The notes beneath the pieces were generated by a model. The model had not been told where the DNA came from. It saw only the letters and a list, made by a program, of their open reading frames with translations, and did not search any database. From NCBI RefSeq assembly GCF_019977355.1, contig NZ_AP024655.1, positions 4,030,001-4,094,000 on the forward strand: a DNA stretch of 64,000 bases. The letters run 5' to 3'. Made by a program: the position numbers and the translations under genes. Within the stretch, counting starts at the first letter, position 1, and every line of letters starts with the position of its first letter. The DNA is from Arthrobacter sp. NicSoilB8 (GTDB lineage: Bacteria > Actinomycetota > Actinomycetes > Actinomycetales > Micrococcaceae). Shown here in pieces: positions 49,511-59,027 of the stretch.

Positions 49511-50056
49511 ATGCCAACTGTGCCGGCCCGGAGGGTGCCGCGACGGCGCACCTCGGCGGCCGCCGTGGTGCTCTCAGTTGCGGTGTTTCTCGGACCGGCA
49601 CTCTCCGGCTGTGAGTATGAATACGGCGCCGATCACTGGGACGACGAATCTCCCTCCGTTGCGGCCTCGCCGCCCACTGACGCCGCCCTGCCGCAGGACC
49701 CTCATCGCAACGAGCCCGTGACGGGCGAAGAGCTGGACGACTGGGTTGACGACGTCCTGCCCGACGCCGCGGGACAGGTGTTTCACACCAGCTTTGGTAC
49801 CGTACAGGCCGGGGCGGCACACACCGAGACGACCACACCGTTGCCGAGCGGCACCTATTCCCTGACGCTGGCGTGCCGGAGCATGGGCCGGGTGTCCTTC
49901 ACCGTCCGGAACGGACAGGAGTCGCTGGTGGACCTGAGCCTGCGCTGCGGGACGTCCCGGGTCAATGTGGTCCATCTGTCCAAGGATGCGGTGCTCATCA
50001 TCCAGGTGACCGGACGGGCCGCGGCCAACTTCGCCTACCGGGTGAGCCGCCTCTGA
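49511..50056 (+). CDS. Putative lipoprotein, paralogue of the preceding gene
   Basis: A 181-residue exported protein. The N-terminus RRRTSAAAVVLSVAVFLGPALSGC gives a lipobox Cys near residue 34; an acidic linker follows (EYEYGADHWDDE). The C-terminal domain reads PSGTYSLTLACRSMGRVSFTVRNGQ, with a second Cys (LRCGTSR) and a final FAYRVSRL, aligning with the protein at 48937. The two Cys of the domain may form a disulfide. No function is known. Confidence 0.75.
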   Translation: MPTVPARRVPRRRTSAAAVVLSVAVFLGPALSGCEYEYGADHWDDESPSVAASPPTDAALPQDPHRNEPVTGEELDDWVDDVLPDAAGQVFHTSFGTVQAGAAHTETTTPLPSGTYSLTLACRSMGRVSFTVRNGQESLVDLSLRCGTSRVNVVHLSKDAVLIIQVTGRAAANFAYRVSRL

Positions 50057-50168
50057 GGCAGTCCCGGGTCCCGGGGAAGCGGCAGCGCCGCAGGCCGGGC
50101 CTGTGAGCCGGAGGGCCGGCGCGGGGCCGGTGAGCCGGACCCGGGATGACCCGGCTGACCCGAACCGA

Positions 50169-51062
50169 TCAGGCGGCGCAGCCGTCGGGGCACCGCAGGG
50201 TGTCAGGACTCGAGGCACACTCGGCGCAGTAGAGCGTGAGGGTCCGGCAGCTGGGGTTGGAGCAGTTTTCGAATTTGCTCGTGGGAGCTGAGCAGCGGAC
50301 ACACTCACCGATGGTCTTGGCGTCCTCGCTGAATTCGAGGTGCATGCGCTTGTCGAACACATACAAGGAGCCCTCCCACAGCCCCTGGTCCTTGAAGGCC
50401 TCGCCGTACCGGACGATGCCGCCGTCGAGCTGGTAAACCTCTTTGAAGCCGCGGTTCACCATCAGGCTCGAAAGGACCTCGCAGCGGATGCCGCCGGTGC
50501 AGTACGTGACAACAGGCTTGTCCTTGAGGGCATCGTATTTGCCCGAGTCGAGTTCCTTGATGAAGTCATGGGTGGTGGCGACGTCGGGGACCACCGCATC
50601 CTTGAACTTGCCGATCTGTGCCTCGAAGCCGTTGCGGCCGTCGAAGAATACGACCTCGTCGCCCTGCTGTTTCTTGGCTTCAATGAGTTCGTGCAGTTCC
50701 TCGGGCTTGAGGTGCGTGCCGCCGCCCACCACTCCGTCGGCGTCGACCCGGAGTTCGCCGGGGGCGCCGAAGGACACGATTTCGTCCCGCACTTTGACGC
50801 TGAGCCGCGGGAAGTCGGCCGCGCCGCCGTCGGACCACTTCACGTCGATGCCGTGGAATCCCTTGTACTCGCGCGTGGTCTTGACGTATTGCTTCACGGC
50901 GTTCAGTTCTCCGCCCACGGTGGCGTTGATGCCGTCCTTGGAGATGATGATGCGACCGGTCAATCCGAGTTTTTCGCACAGGGCACGCTGCCAGAGCCGG
51001 ACGGCGTCCGGGTCAGCGAGAGGAGTAAATCCGTAAAAGAGCACAATCCTGTTCAAAGCCAC
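50169..51062 (-). CDS. trhO: Rhodanese-related tRNA uridine-34 hydroxylase
   Basis: A 297-residue TrhO/YceA-type protein that, by family, hydroxylates uridine 34 of certain tRNAs on the way to 5-methoxyuridine-type modifications. The N-terminal ferredoxin-like domain ([20 protein letters not shown] ... GINATVGG) precedes a rhodanese domain with active-site Cys in [17 protein letters not shown] near residue 198. A Cys-rich tail follows ([31 protein letters not shown]), probably zinc-binding. The GTG at 51062 is chosen; TACCCT lies 7 bases upstream (51070-51075), so it is probably leaderless. Confidence 0.92.
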   Translation of the reverse strand: MALNRIVLFYGFTPLADPDAVRLWQRALCEKLGLTGRIIISKDGINATVGGELNAVKQYVKTTREYKGFHGIDVKWSDGGAADFPRLSVKVRDEIVSFGAPGELRVDADGVVGGGTHLKPEELHELIEAKKQQGDEVVFFDGRNGFEAQIGKFKDAVVPDVATTHDFIKELDSGKYDALKDKPVVTYCTGGIRCEVLSSLMVNRGFKEVYQLDGGIVRYGEAFKDQGLWEGSLYVFDKRMHLEFSEDAKTIGECVRCSAPTSKFENCSNPSCRTLTLYCAECASSPDTLRCPDGCAA

Positions 51063-51167
51063 GCATTTAAGGGTACTGGGTGCGACGGAGGGCCGGGAGA
51101 CAGTCACAATTGGATAAGCAAGTGCCGTTCCCGAACCCGGCCCCTGTTGCTTGCGGCACGGCTGGAA

Positions 51168-51173
51168 TACGCT
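51168..51173 (+). promoter_or_regulatory. -10 hexamer of a leaderless promoter
   Basis: TACGCT ends 6 bases before the ATG at 51180. Confidence 0.5.
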
Positions 51174-51179
51174 CTTCAC

Positions 51180-51872
51180 ATGAGTCTTGACGCGATGGTT
51201 GAAGACACCACTCACCTGCTGGAAATCTGGGTGGCCGGTTGGGCAGGTTGTCGCGGATATGAGACGCGCAGGGAGGGACGGTTCCCGGCGGCTTTTCGCG
51301 CGGACACCACCCACCAATGGGAATATTTCGCCTACGATCCCACCGATTCGGAATTCGCGGATCTGGCGGCAAAGACGGCTGAGGTTCCGGCAAGAGTCCT
51401 CACAGTTCTCACCAATGACGTGGCCAAGTACTCATTCCTGGGCCAGGAGAACGGCCTCCATGTCACCTCCGCTTCCCAGACCATGATGATCGTGGACATG
51501 GAGACCCAGGACTCGGAGGACCCCTGGCTTTCCGACGACGACCTCAAGCTGGAGACCTCCCGGACGGACGGCGTCCACCATGCCGTTGTCCGCGCGGGAG
51601 ACGAGATCGCAGCGAGCGGGCGCGTATTTGTGGTGGGACACACCGCCATCTTCGACAAGATCATGACCTCGCCGGCCTACCAGCGGCGGGGACTGGGCAG
51701 CTTCATCATGAAGGCCCTGGCGGCCCAGGCCTTTGAACACGACGTCGACTCCGGGCTGCTGCTCGCCTCGCTGGACGGCCAAAAACTCTATTCACACCTC
51801 GGCTGGCGCACGGTCTGCCACGTGCTCATGCTCTCGACGTCCGATGAAGGCGCAGATCTGTCGGTGGGCTGA
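51180..51872 (+). CDS. GNAT family N-acetyltransferase
   Basis: A 230-residue protein. The C-terminal half carries the acetyl-CoA binding motif [23 protein letters not shown] near residue 160, followed by [22 protein letters not shown], as in GNAT enzymes. The N-terminal 100 residues ([17 protein letters not shown]) are of the kind fused to such domains in actinobacteria. The substrate is unknown. It starts at an ATG with no ribosome-binding site but a well-placed -10. Confidence 0.85.
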   Translation: MSLDAMVEDTTHLLEIWVAGWAGCRGYETRREGRFPAAFRADTTHQWEYFAYDPTDSEFADLAAKTAEVPARVLTVLTNDVAKYSFLGQENGLHVTSASQTMMIVDMETQDSEDPWLSDDDLKLETSRTDGVHHAVVRAGDEIAASGRVFVVGHTAIFDKIMTSPAYQRRGLGSFIMKALAAQAFEHDVDSGLLLASLDGQKLYSHLGWRTVCHVLMLSTSDEGADLSVG

Positions 51873-51936
51873 GGCTCAGAGGGCCCGCCGGCCGGGAATA
51901 CCTGCCGGGACCATCTGCCGGGGAGCCGTCTGGGGG

Positions 51937-52045
51937 TGCTGTCCCGGGAAGCCGTCCGGGGATGCTGTCCCGGGAAGCCGTCCGGCCCCGTGCTGATCCA
52001 GCAGGTGATGATCCCGGCACCGTGATGACCCAGGCATCGTGATGA
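51937..52045. repeat. Tandem repeats in the gap before the helicase gene
   Basis: TGCTGTCCCGGGAAGCCGTC occurs at 51937 and 51963 (26-bp period). Just after, GTGATGA(T/C)CC recurs three to four times (about 52005-52048). A third short pair, CACGCTCTGA(A/G)TTC, lies near 52075-52105. No gene is seen in the 340 bases between the GNAT and helicase genes. Confidence 0.75.
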
Positions 52046-52212
52046 TCCAGCGTCCGTCGTGATCTGGATTCGGTCACGCTCTGAATTCGGCCACGCTCTG
52101 AGTTCCGGTGGCCGGGGAGCGCCCGGCTCCCCGATCCTCGTGGCTGTCGGCCCAACGGAAGCCGCAGCGGCTGCAGCGCGGTCGATTTGAGGCCGGATGA
52201 AAGAATGTATGA

Positions 52213-54645
52213 GTGAACCCGCATGAGTCCCTGATTCCGCTGCTGGGCCGAGGTCCGGACCCGGAACAGCTGCGTCATGTGCGAACGATCCCCGCCCGTC
52301 AGGCTGTCAATGCGCCGTGGCCGGACTGGACCCACCCGGATCTCGTGGCGGCCTACGGTTCCCTGGGGATCCACGAGCCCTACCGCCACCAGGTCCAGGC
52401 CGCCGAGCTGGCACATGCCGGGGAACACGTGGTGATCGCCACCGGCACGGCGTCCGGCAAGTCCCTGGCGTATCAGTTGCCCGCGCTGAACGCGATCCAC
52501 CGGTCCGAGCTCAGGGTCCTGGCCGATCCCGGGAAAATCCACGACGACGGCGCTGTCACCCTCTACCTGTCCCCCACCAAGGCGCTGGCCGCCGACCAGC
52601 TGACCGCGATCCGGGCGCTGAAACTCCCCACCGTGCGGGCCGAAACCTACGACGGAGATACCGATCCCGCTTCCCGGCGGTGGATCCGGGACCATGCGAA
52701 CTTCATCCTCGCCAACCCTGACATGCTGCACTTCGGCATCCTTCCGAACCACGCCTGGTGGGCCCGGTTCTTCCGGCGCCTCCGCTACGTGATCGTGGAC
52801 GAGGCCCACAGCTACCGGGGCGTCTTCGGTTCCCATGTGGCAAACCTCATGCGTCGGCTGCGTCGGATCTGCGCCTACTACAGCCCCGGCGGGTCGCATC
52901 CCGGGCCTGTGTTCATCGCTGCGTCCGCCACCGCGTCCGAACCGGGGAAATCCTTTGGCAGGCTGATCGGCGCGCCGGTCCGTGCCGTGTCCGAGGACAG
53001 CTCGCCCCACGGGTCCACTACGGTCGCGTTCTGGGAGCCGGCGTTGACGGAACTCCGGGGCGAAAACGGCGCCAAGGAGCGCCGGACCGCGGTCGCCGAG
53101 ACCGCCGATCTGCTGGCCAACCTGGTGTCCTCCCGCACCCGCACCATTGCCTTCATCAAGTCCAGGCGCGGGGCCGAGACGATTTCCTCCATCGCGAAGC
53201 GCCTCCTGGATGAGGTGGACCCCAGCCTGCCCCAACGCGTCGCTGCCTACCGCTCGGGCTACCTGCCGGAAGAGCGGCGGGCCTTGGAAAAGGCACTGCG
53301 CTCGGGGGAACTGCTGGGTGTCTCGAGCACGTCCGCGCTGGAGCTGGGCATCGATATTTCCGGTCTCGACGCCGTGCTGGTGGCCGGCTGGCCGGGGACC
53401 CGCGCGTCGTTGTTCCAGCAGATCGGCCGGGCGGGCCGCGCCGGCCAGGACGCGATCGCGGCCTTTGTGGCCAGCGACGACCCGCTGGACACCTACCTGG
53501 TCAACCACCCGGAGGCGATCTTCGACGTCTCGGTGGAGGCGACGGTCTTCGATCCCTCCAATCCCTATGTCCTGGGCCCGCATCTCTGTGCCGCCGCCGC
53601 CGAACTTCCGTTGGGGTTCGCCGAACTGGAGCTTTTCGGAGCCACCGCCGAGAAGCTGCTGGAGCGTCTGGTTGCGCAGGGTTACCTGCGCAAGCGTCCG
53701 GCCGGATGGTTTTGGACCCACCCGCAAAGTGCCGCCGCCATGGTGAACCTGCGGGCAGACGGCGGGGGGCCGGTGAGCATCGTGGATGCTGACACCGGTT
53801 CCTTGCTTGGCACCATGGATTCGCCGCAAACCCACTACCAGGCCCATACCGGCGCCATCTATGTTCATCAGGGCGACAGCTACGTGGTGGAGGACCTGAA
53901 TGAGGACGATCACTGCGTGGTGGTGCGCCGGGCAAATCCCGACTACTACACCACAGCCCGGGACGTGACCCAGATCGAGGTCCTGGAAACGGAGCGCACC
54001 ACCGAGTGGGGCGACGTGGCCGTGCATTTCGGCGATGTGAAAGTGACAACCCAGGTGGTCTCCTTCCAGCGCAAGGCGTTGATTTCCAATGAGATCCTCG
54101 GCGAAGAGCCCCTGGAACTGGGCGCCCGGGACCTGTTTACCAAGGCGGTCTGGTTTGTCATGGACAACCGTTCGCTGACCGGTGCAGGACTGATCGAAGC
54201 ACAGTTCCCCGGGGCCCTGCATGCGGCCGAGCACGCGGCCATCGGCCTCCTGCCGCTCGTGGCTTCCAGCGACCGCTGGGACATCGGCGGGGTGTCCACG
54301 GCCATCCATGCCGACACCGGGGTACCCACCATTTTTGTCTACGACGGCCATCCCGGCGGGGCCGGCTTCGCCGAACGCGGCTACGACAAGGCCCGGTTGT
54401 GGCTGACCGCCACGCGGGACGCGATCAAGGCCTGCGAATGCGAGTCCGGCTGCCCGTCTTGTGTCCAGTCACCCAAGTGCGGCAACAAGAACAATCCGCT
54501 CGACAAGGGCGCTGCAGTCACCCTGATCGACGTGCTGCTCAACGACGCGAGCGAGCAGATGAACCCCGGCCACTCCGCCAAGATGGCGGCCGGATCCGGG
54601 GCAGCGGCCCCGGGAGAAACGCCCGCCCAACCGCTCCGCGCCTAG
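52213..54645 (+). CDS. DEAD/DEAH-box helicase with C-terminal DUF1998 Cys motif (SftH/MrfA type)
   Basis: An 810-residue superfamily 2 helicase. Motif I is VIATGTASGKSLAYQLP near residue 77, motif II VDEAHSYRGVFGSH near residue 198, motif III SATASEP, and domain 2 has SSTSALELGIDISGLDAVLVAGWPGTRASLFQQIGRAGRAGQ. The C-terminal DUF1998 domain ends in a four-Cys set CECESGCPSCVQSPKCG. It matches the mycobacterial SftH and Bacillus MrfA family; MrfA acts in repair of mitomycin damage. The start is a GTG at 52213. In M. tuberculosis the homologue also lies between topA and the Tad genes. Confidence 0.94.
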   Translation: MNPHESLIPLLGRGPDPEQLRHVRTIPARQAVNAPWPDWTHPDLVAAYGSLGIHEPYRHQVQAAELAHAGEHVVIATGTASGKSLAYQLPALNAIHRSELRVLADPGKIHDDGAVTLYLSPTKALAADQLTAIRALKLPTVRAETYDGDTDPASRRWIRDHANFILANPDMLHFGILPNHAWWARFFRRLRYVIVDEAHSYRGVFGSHVANLMRRLRRICAYYSPGGSHPGPVFIAASATASEPGKSFGRLIGAPVRAVSEDSSPHGSTTVAFWEPALTELRGENGAKERRTAVAETADLLANLVSSRTRTIAFIKSRRGAETISSIAKRLLDEVDPSLPQRVAAYRSGYLPEERRALEKALRSGELLGVSSTSALELGIDISGLDAVLVAGWPGTRASLFQQIGRAGRAGQDAIAAFVASDDPLDTYLVNHPEAIFDVSVEATVFDPSNPYVLGPHLCAAAAELPLGFAELELFGATAEKLLERLVAQGYLRKRPAGWFWTHPQSAAAMVNLRADGGGPVSIVDADTGSLLGTMDSPQTHYQAHTGAIYVHQGDSYVVEDLNEDDHCVVVRRANPDYYTTARDVTQIEVLETERTTEWGDVAVHFGDVKVTTQVVSFQRKALISNEILGEEPLELGARDLFTKAVWFVMDNRSLTGAGLIEAQFPGALHAAEHAAIGLLPLVASSDRWDIGGVSTAIHADTGVPTIFVYDGHPGGAGFAERGYDKARLWLTATRDAIKACECESGCPSCVQSPKCGNKNNPLDKGAAVTLIDVLLNDASEQMNPGHSAKMAAGSGAAAPGETPAQPLRA

Positions 54646-54651
54646 GTGCCG

Positions 54652-54695
54652 GGTCTGCCCCGCAGCGGCACGGCCCGGTCTGCCCCGCAGCGGCA
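54652..54695. repeat. Direct repeat of 19 bp
   Basis: GGTCTGCCCCGCAGCGGCA occurs at 54652-54670 and 54677-54695, between the convergent helicase and TadE-like genes. Confidence 0.85.
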
Positions 54696-54790
54696 GGTCA
54701 GCGTGGCGGCAGGGCACGCAGGCGGCGCTCCGGCTGGCTGCCGTTTCGCGGCTATATGCGTCCCGTCGGGGCACGGGCGCCCCTACCGGC

Positions 54791-55234
54791 TTACGGCGAG
54801 GGACCGTTCCCGGGCGCCGGAGGCGGTCCCGCTCTGGCCAGCCCGGTGGCCGCGCCGAGGAGTGGTCCGGCGCTGATCCGGGTGCGGACCTGGACTGTCG
54901 CGTCCGGGGCCTGAAAACACGCGAGGACTGTGGCGTCGTTGTGCAGCGCGACCTGCCGGGCCACGGTGCACGGTTCTCCGGACGTGATTCCCCGGGCGGC
55001 GTCCGCAGCAGCGAGGGCAGCGAGGTCGGCGGCCGCAGCCGCCCTCGATGCCGCGGCTGCCGACTGGGCCAGTAGCAGCAGCAGGGCCGCAGCCATGATG
55101 ACGACCAGCCCGAGTCCCAGGGCCAGGACTGTCCCGGAGCCCCGTTCCCGGTGCCGGGAGCGGTGCGGGGCATGCGGCGAGTGCCCATGCCGGGGCGGCG
55201 ACCTGTGGGCCTGCGCACCTATCGGCGAGCTCAT
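54791..55234 (-). CDS. TadE-like / Rv3654c-type protein of the Tad locus
   Basis: A 147-residue protein with one hydrophobic helix (SGTVLALGLGLVVIMAAALLLLLAQSAAAASRA, about residues 32-65) preceded by the Arg/Glu-Arg-Gly-Ser pattern of minor pseudopilins, and then AAADLAALAAADAARG, the word typical of Rv3654c-type proteins. A Cys pair (EPCTVA, LACFQ) lies in the mature part. It may be a minor pilus subunit. Its ATG overlaps the tadE stop by four bases. Confidence 0.85.
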   Translation of the reverse strand: MSSPIGAQAHRSPPRHGHSPHAPHRSRHRERGSGTVLALGLGLVVIMAAALLLLLAQSAAAASRAAAAADLAALAAADAARGITSGEPCTVARQVALHNDATVLACFQAPDATVQVRTRISAGPLLGAATGLARAGPPPAPGNGPSP

Positions 55235-55683
55235 GTGCCGCGTCCTTGGGAGCCGGTGGTTCCATCCAGGCGGGGCTGTTGTGCCGCGCCGGGCGCCTCC
55301 GAACGCACCCAGGCACTGGCGCTGAGGGTCCAAGGAATGAGCGACCCGACAGCCCCGGGGACGCGGCCGGAGACTGTGACTCTGCGCCATTCGCCGTCGA
55401 GCGTCACCACCGAGCCCGCCGCTTCACCGGCTAGCCGGCGCACGATCCCGCCGACTTCGGCGGCCGCAGCGCCCCTCGCCAGTGCCCTGGCCCCGCCCCG
55501 GGCCGCTTCCTCGATACGAAGTTGGGTCACCCCGGCCGCCGAACCCGCGAGGAGGAGGGCGAGCAGGAAGACGACGGAGGGCAGCGCCACGGCGAACTCC
55601 GCAGTGACGGCCCCGCGGCAAGCCGGGGATGGCGAGGACCCCTGCCGCTTGCCGATTCCTCGGGGGAAACTGTCCCCCTTCAT
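55231..55683 (-). CDS. TadE family pseudopilin
   Basis: A 150-residue protein. The TadE signature is near residue 23: RGAVTAEFAVALPSVVFLLALLLAGSAAGVTQLRIEEAARGGARALARG, with the Glu of the pilin-like cleavage site context. The mature domain is a short beta-rich segment, probably extracytoplasmic. It is the counterpart of Rv3655c. The start overlaps the stop of the pilin gene by four bases, so translation is coupled. Confidence 0.9.
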   Translation of the reverse strand: MKGDSFPRGIGKRQGSSPSPACRGAVTAEFAVALPSVVFLLALLLAGSAAGVTQLRIEEAARGGARALARGAAAAEVGGIVRRLAGEAAGSVVTLDGEWRRVTVSGRVPGAVGSLIPWTLSASAWVRSEAPGAAQQPRLDGTTGSQGRGT

Positions 55684-55964
55684 GGCAACGTGAGCGCTGT
55701 CCGGATGAGGTTCAGGAGGAAGCCGCGGACCTCATCGCTGCGCATGATGAACACGAGCACCCCTGCAAACCCCACGGCCGCGAGCGTCGCGATGGCATAT
55801 TCGGCGGTGGCCATTCCGGCCTGCGCTGAGGGCGGCCTCCGGTATCCAAGCGGTTGGATGGGAACCACGGAACTGGCGCCGGGATAGATTTCGAACACCT
55901 CGGCGGCTCCGCCCTCCCCAGGGTCTATCCGGTTCGCAGCGGGAGTGTCCTGATTGATTGACAT
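55680..55964 (-). CDS. DUF4244 family Flp-type pilin
   Basis: A 94-residue small pilin candidate. The prepilin-type site is SAQAGMATAEYAIATLAAVGFAGVLVFIMRSDEV: Gly before Met, Glu at position 5 of the mature part, then a 20-residue hydrophobic helix. The leader is long (about 55 residues). It corresponds to Rv3656c and is presumably the main fibre subunit of the Tad pilus. GGAAGGAAAG precedes the ATG. The processing peptidase (TadV/CpaA) gene is not in the window. Confidence 0.88.
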   Translation of the reverse strand: MSINQDTPAANRIDPGEGGAAEVFEIYPGASSVVPIQPLGYRRPPSAQAGMATAEYAIATLAAVGFAGVLVFIMRSDEVRGFLLNLIRTALTLP

Positions 55965-56281
55965 TTGCTTTCCTTCCACGGGACGCCGGCAGGATCGCCG
56001 GCTGATTCGACTCTCCCGGCTTGGACGCTGCGGGGTAAGCCCCGATGCACGCCAAGTGGAAAACATGCCCGCCGCCGGCGCCACTGCGGCCTGTGGAGGA
56101 AGACTCAGGGGCCGTCGTAGGACGGGAACGGACTCCCAACGGATGCCGAAGGGGACGCCGGATGACGTCCCCCGGACACGGAGGTGGACGTCCCACGGAC
56201 GCCACAGCGATTTTCAACGGACGCCCGGCCGGCGCCCGACCCTGCCGCAGTCTGGCCATGCTCCGGCCCGGTCGGACACAG
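55965..56281. other. Upstream region of the pilin operon
   Basis: No gene is seen. CAACGGA(T/C)GCC-type words recur about five times between 56135 and 56225, giving a loosely periodic region. A pilin promoter must lie here or upstream, but no clear -10/-35 pair was found. Confidence 0.4.
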
Positions 56282-56337
56282 AACTGAACCCGAGGTGCTG
56301 CGGTCCATGCCTCGACCACAGCCTCTCGGGTTCAGTT
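56282..56337 (-). terminator. Terminator of the secreted repeat protein gene
   Basis: Perfect 13-base arms (56282-56294 and 56325-56337) flank a 30-base loop, 27 bases past the stop codon of the gene at 56364. Confidence 0.7.
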
Positions 56338-56363
56338 GCGTGTGCAGGAACCTCCGCGCGTTG

Positions 56364-57440
56364 CTAGGGGAGGAAGTACCCGGCGAGGTCGGCGATGAGC
56401 TGGGCTGCCCCCTTGGATTGGTTGGACAACGTCACTTTTCCGTCGGAGCCTAGCGGGACCGAGACCAGGTTCGGCACCGTCTGCCCGGTGGCGAAGTTCA
56501 GATTGGACGCGTTGGGCAGGCCGGAGCCGGACGGGTAGGCGGTGATGAACCCGAAGGACTTAGGCGAGGTGACAGTCAGGTTGAAGACTGCTCCCAGGGC
56601 ACCGGTGGGAACTCCGTTGGCACCTGCGACCTGGAAGGACACCGCAGAATTGGCTGCGACAGTCTTCGTGTTCCGGGTGTCGAGGATCCGGGTCGGGCCA
56701 ACCGCCTTGAACGCACCCGTGACGGTGGGAGTCCCGGGCAGGTAGTAACCGGCCACGTCGGCGATCAGCTGGGACGTCCCCGGGGAGCTGTTGAACAGCG
56801 TGACCTTGCCGTCAGAACCGACCGGGACCGTGACCAGGTTCGGCACTGTCTGTCCGGCGGAGAAATTCAGGTTGGAGGCGTTGGGACGCGCCGAACCGGA
56901 GGCGTACGCGGTTACAAAACCCAGGGACTTCGCCTGGGTCACCGTCAGATTGAACACCACGGCTGCAACCGAGGCGGGGATTCCGTTGGCACCCGCGACC
57001 TGGAAGGATACCGGTGAGTTGGCACCCACCGCCTTCGAGTTCCTGGTGTCCAGGAGCCGGGCGGGAGCAATGCCCTTAAAGGAACCCGCCGTGCTCGGTG
57101 TTCCGGTGACGTAGTACCCGGTCACGTCCGCGATCAGCTGTGACGATCCCGAGGAACTGTTAAACAGAGTGACCTTGCCATCGGACCCCACGGGGACCGT
57201 AACGAGGTTCGGCACCGTCTGACCTGTGGAGAAGTTCAGGTTGGATGCATTGGGACGGGCGGTGCCCGACGCGTAGGCCGTGACGAATCCGATGGACCGC
57301 GGCTGGGTCACTGTGAGGTTGAAGACGACGGCTGCCACCTTGGCCGGAATCCCGTTAACGCCTGCGACTTGGAAGGACACCGCGGAATTCGCCCGGACAG
57401 CTGAACTGTTCCGGGTGTCCAGGACGCGGGTGGGAGCGAT
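56364..57440. repeat. Three-fold 366-bp coding repeat
   Basis: The repeats start near 57440, 57070 and 56700 (minus strand) and are clearly similar at DNA level as well as protein level, showing recent duplication. Confidence 0.85.
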
Positions 57441-58220
57441 GGGGTTAAAGGTTCCGGGCAGCTGGCCGCCCGCCTTGCCGGCCTTGATGACGACGTCGTC
57501 AATGTAGCTGTCGCCTGCCTGCCGCCGGTGTTCGGCGCCGAGCTGCATCTTGGTAACGGCGTTGAAGCCGGTGACGACCTGCTTGCTGGAGTACACGAGT
57601 TTGTTGTCGAACCACACCTCGACCGTGGTGGAGGCTCCGTTGGGGATGACGTGCATGACCACGTGGTGCCACGTGCCGAGCGGGACGTTGACATTCATCG
57701 GGGTGTAGCCAAGTGTTCCGTTGGGCGCGGCCACCCGCAGCCACAGCGGCCCGGCGCCGCCGTTGGAACGGTAGACGTCCACGAACCGGGTGGTCCCGTT
57801 GAAGAACCGGAAGTAGGGGACGTTGTTGCCCGCGACACCTTCCTTGGTGACATTGAACCAGCCGTCGGCGTAGACCTCATTGCTGCCGGCAGGAAGCGGT
57901 GCGGAAAAGTTGGCCACGGACCCGGCGTCCGTGGTCACGTGCACATGAGCCGAGCAGCGGCCGGAGTGCTGTTCGGCGGAGGAAACATCGGCCGTGCCGG
58001 TCCCTGCGGTGAAGGGCGCTGCGAATCCCGCGGTCGTGAGGCTTCCCGCCTCAAAGTTGGTCGCAATCACCGTGGTACCCGGATATTGGTTGGTCGGTTG
58101 CGGCGCACCCGGCTGACACGTCGGCGTGGCGGCGGACGCCGGACTGGCACCGACCGTCAAACCGGCCAACAATAGTAGGTTGAGCGCTGCAATCGCGCCC
58201 GCTTTTTGCAGTCGAATCAT
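56364..58220 (-). CDS. Secreted protein with LamG-like domain and three cell-surface-type repeats
   Basis: A 618-residue exported protein. Residues 1-30 are a signal peptide (IAALNLLLLAGLTVGASPASAA). Residues 45-250 look like a concanavalin A / LamG fold (TTVIATNFEAGSL ... YADGWFNVTKEG ... WHHVVMHVIPNGASTTVEVWFDNKLVYSS). Three repeats of about 122 residues follow from about 262, each starting PTR(V/L/I)LDTRN and ending LIADVxGYY/F. Such repeats are common in surface proteins of actinobacteria. Its position inside the Tad locus, between tadC and the pilin, suggests a pilus-linked adhesin or cargo. GGGGGG lies before the ATG. Confidence 0.82.
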   Translation of the reverse strand: MIRLQKAGAIAALNLLLLAGLTVGASPASAATPTCQPGAPQPTNQYPGTTVIATNFEAGSLTTAGFAAPFTAGTGTADVSSAEQHSGRCSAHVHVTTDAGSVANFSAPLPAGSNEVYADGWFNVTKEGVAGNNVPYFRFFNGTTRFVDVYRSNGGAGPLWLRVAAPNGTLGYTPMNVNVPLGTWHHVVMHVIPNGASTTVEVWFDNKLVYSSKQVVTGFNAVTKMQLGAEHRRQAGDSYIDDVVIKAGKAGGQLPGTFNPIAPTRVLDTRNSSAVRANSAVSFQVAGVNGIPAKVAAVVFNLTVTQPRSIGFVTAYASGTARPNASNLNFSTGQTVPNLVTVPVGSDGKVTLFNSSSGSSQLIADVTGYYVTGTPSTAGSFKGIAPARLLDTRNSKAVGANSPVSFQVAGANGIPASVAAVVFNLTVTQAKSLGFVTAYASGSARPNASNLNFSAGQTVPNLVTVPVGSDGKVTLFNSSPGTSQLIADVAGYYLPGTPTVTGAFKAVGPTRILDTRNTKTVAANSAVSFQVAGANGVPTGALGAVFNLTVTSPKSFGFITAYPSGSGLPNASNLNFATGQTVPNLVSVPLGSDGKVTLSNQSKGAAQLIADLAGYFLP

Positions 58221-58402
58221 TGATCTGCCCCCCTGACGTGGCTTCCCTTCGGTACGAGACCCCAGAAACTCCAGGATTTCGAGGCGCCACAGAAGCGCAG
58301 TGAGTAGCCGACGCACGAGACCGCTCATACTCCGACGGTGCCTGCCCCCACGGTATCCCCCAGCAACTTGAATAAACCTTGGGCCTGCGACGATGCGGGA
58401 GG

Positions 58403-59014
58403 TCAGGACGGTAGCAGTGCCAGGAGCACGGGCACGACGCCGAGGCAGACAAACGCCGGCAGGGAACACAGGCCCAGCGGCACGACAAGCTTCACACCGA
58501 GCGCTGCCGCACGCTGCTCGGCGGCCCTGTTCCGTTCGCGGCGAAGCCGGGCCGCCTGGGCATAGAGGAGGGCTGCGGACGGGGCGCCCGTGAGCGCGGC
58601 GAACGCAAGGGTGTCGCGCAGGACAAGTAACTGGGACGCCTGGGCACCGGAGCTGCGCCATGCCGTGTCCCAGTCCGTGCCGATAGCCAGCGCTGACACA
58701 ACCGGCCGAAGCTGCCTGCCAAGTTCCGGGGGCACGAGGGCGGCGATGAGCTCCAGCGATCGGCCAAGTCCGGCTCCGGCATCCAGCATGGCGCCGATCA
58801 GTTCCAGCATCATGGCGGTGTCCCGCAAGCCGCGAAAGCCGGGACCTTCGTGCCGGGCGGCGTCGTGAATCGCTCCGCGCAGGCCGTTCCCGTCCGCCGG
58901 GGACAGAAATTGACGGCGGAGCCGACGGCGGACACGACCGGGGTGCGCCAGGACCACAACGGCTGCACCGGCAAGGCTCGTCGCCACGACAAATCCGGCA
59001 AGTTCGGGTCTCAC
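58403..59014 (-). CDS. TadC-type pilus assembly membrane protein
   Basis: A 203-residue type II secretion F-domain protein: LRDTAMMLELIGAMLDAGAGLGRSLELIAALVPPELGRQLRPVVSAL, then a paired hydrophobic end (LGVKLVVPLGLCSLPAFVCLGVVPVLLALL). Corresponds to Rv3657c. It is shorter than TadC of Gram-negative bacteria, as is usual in actinobacteria. The start lies 13 bases after the tadB stop. Confidence 0.85.
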   Translation of the reverse strand: MRPELAGFVVATSLAGAAVVVLAHPGRVRRRLRRQFLSPADGNGLRGAIHDAARHEGPGFRGLRDTAMMLELIGAMLDAGAGLGRSLELIAALVPPELGRQLRPVVSALAIGTDWDTAWRSSGAQASQLLVLRDTLAFAALTGAPSAALLYAQAARLRRERNRAAEQRAAALGVKLVVPLGLCSLPAFVCLGVVPVLLALLPS

Positions 59015-59027
59015 GGCGGCCGGGTCG

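Noticed and set aside
51826..54351. An 841-codon minus-strand open frame opposite the helicase gene
   Set aside because: The plus strand encodes all SF2 helicase motifs in order; the antisense frame shows no family features.
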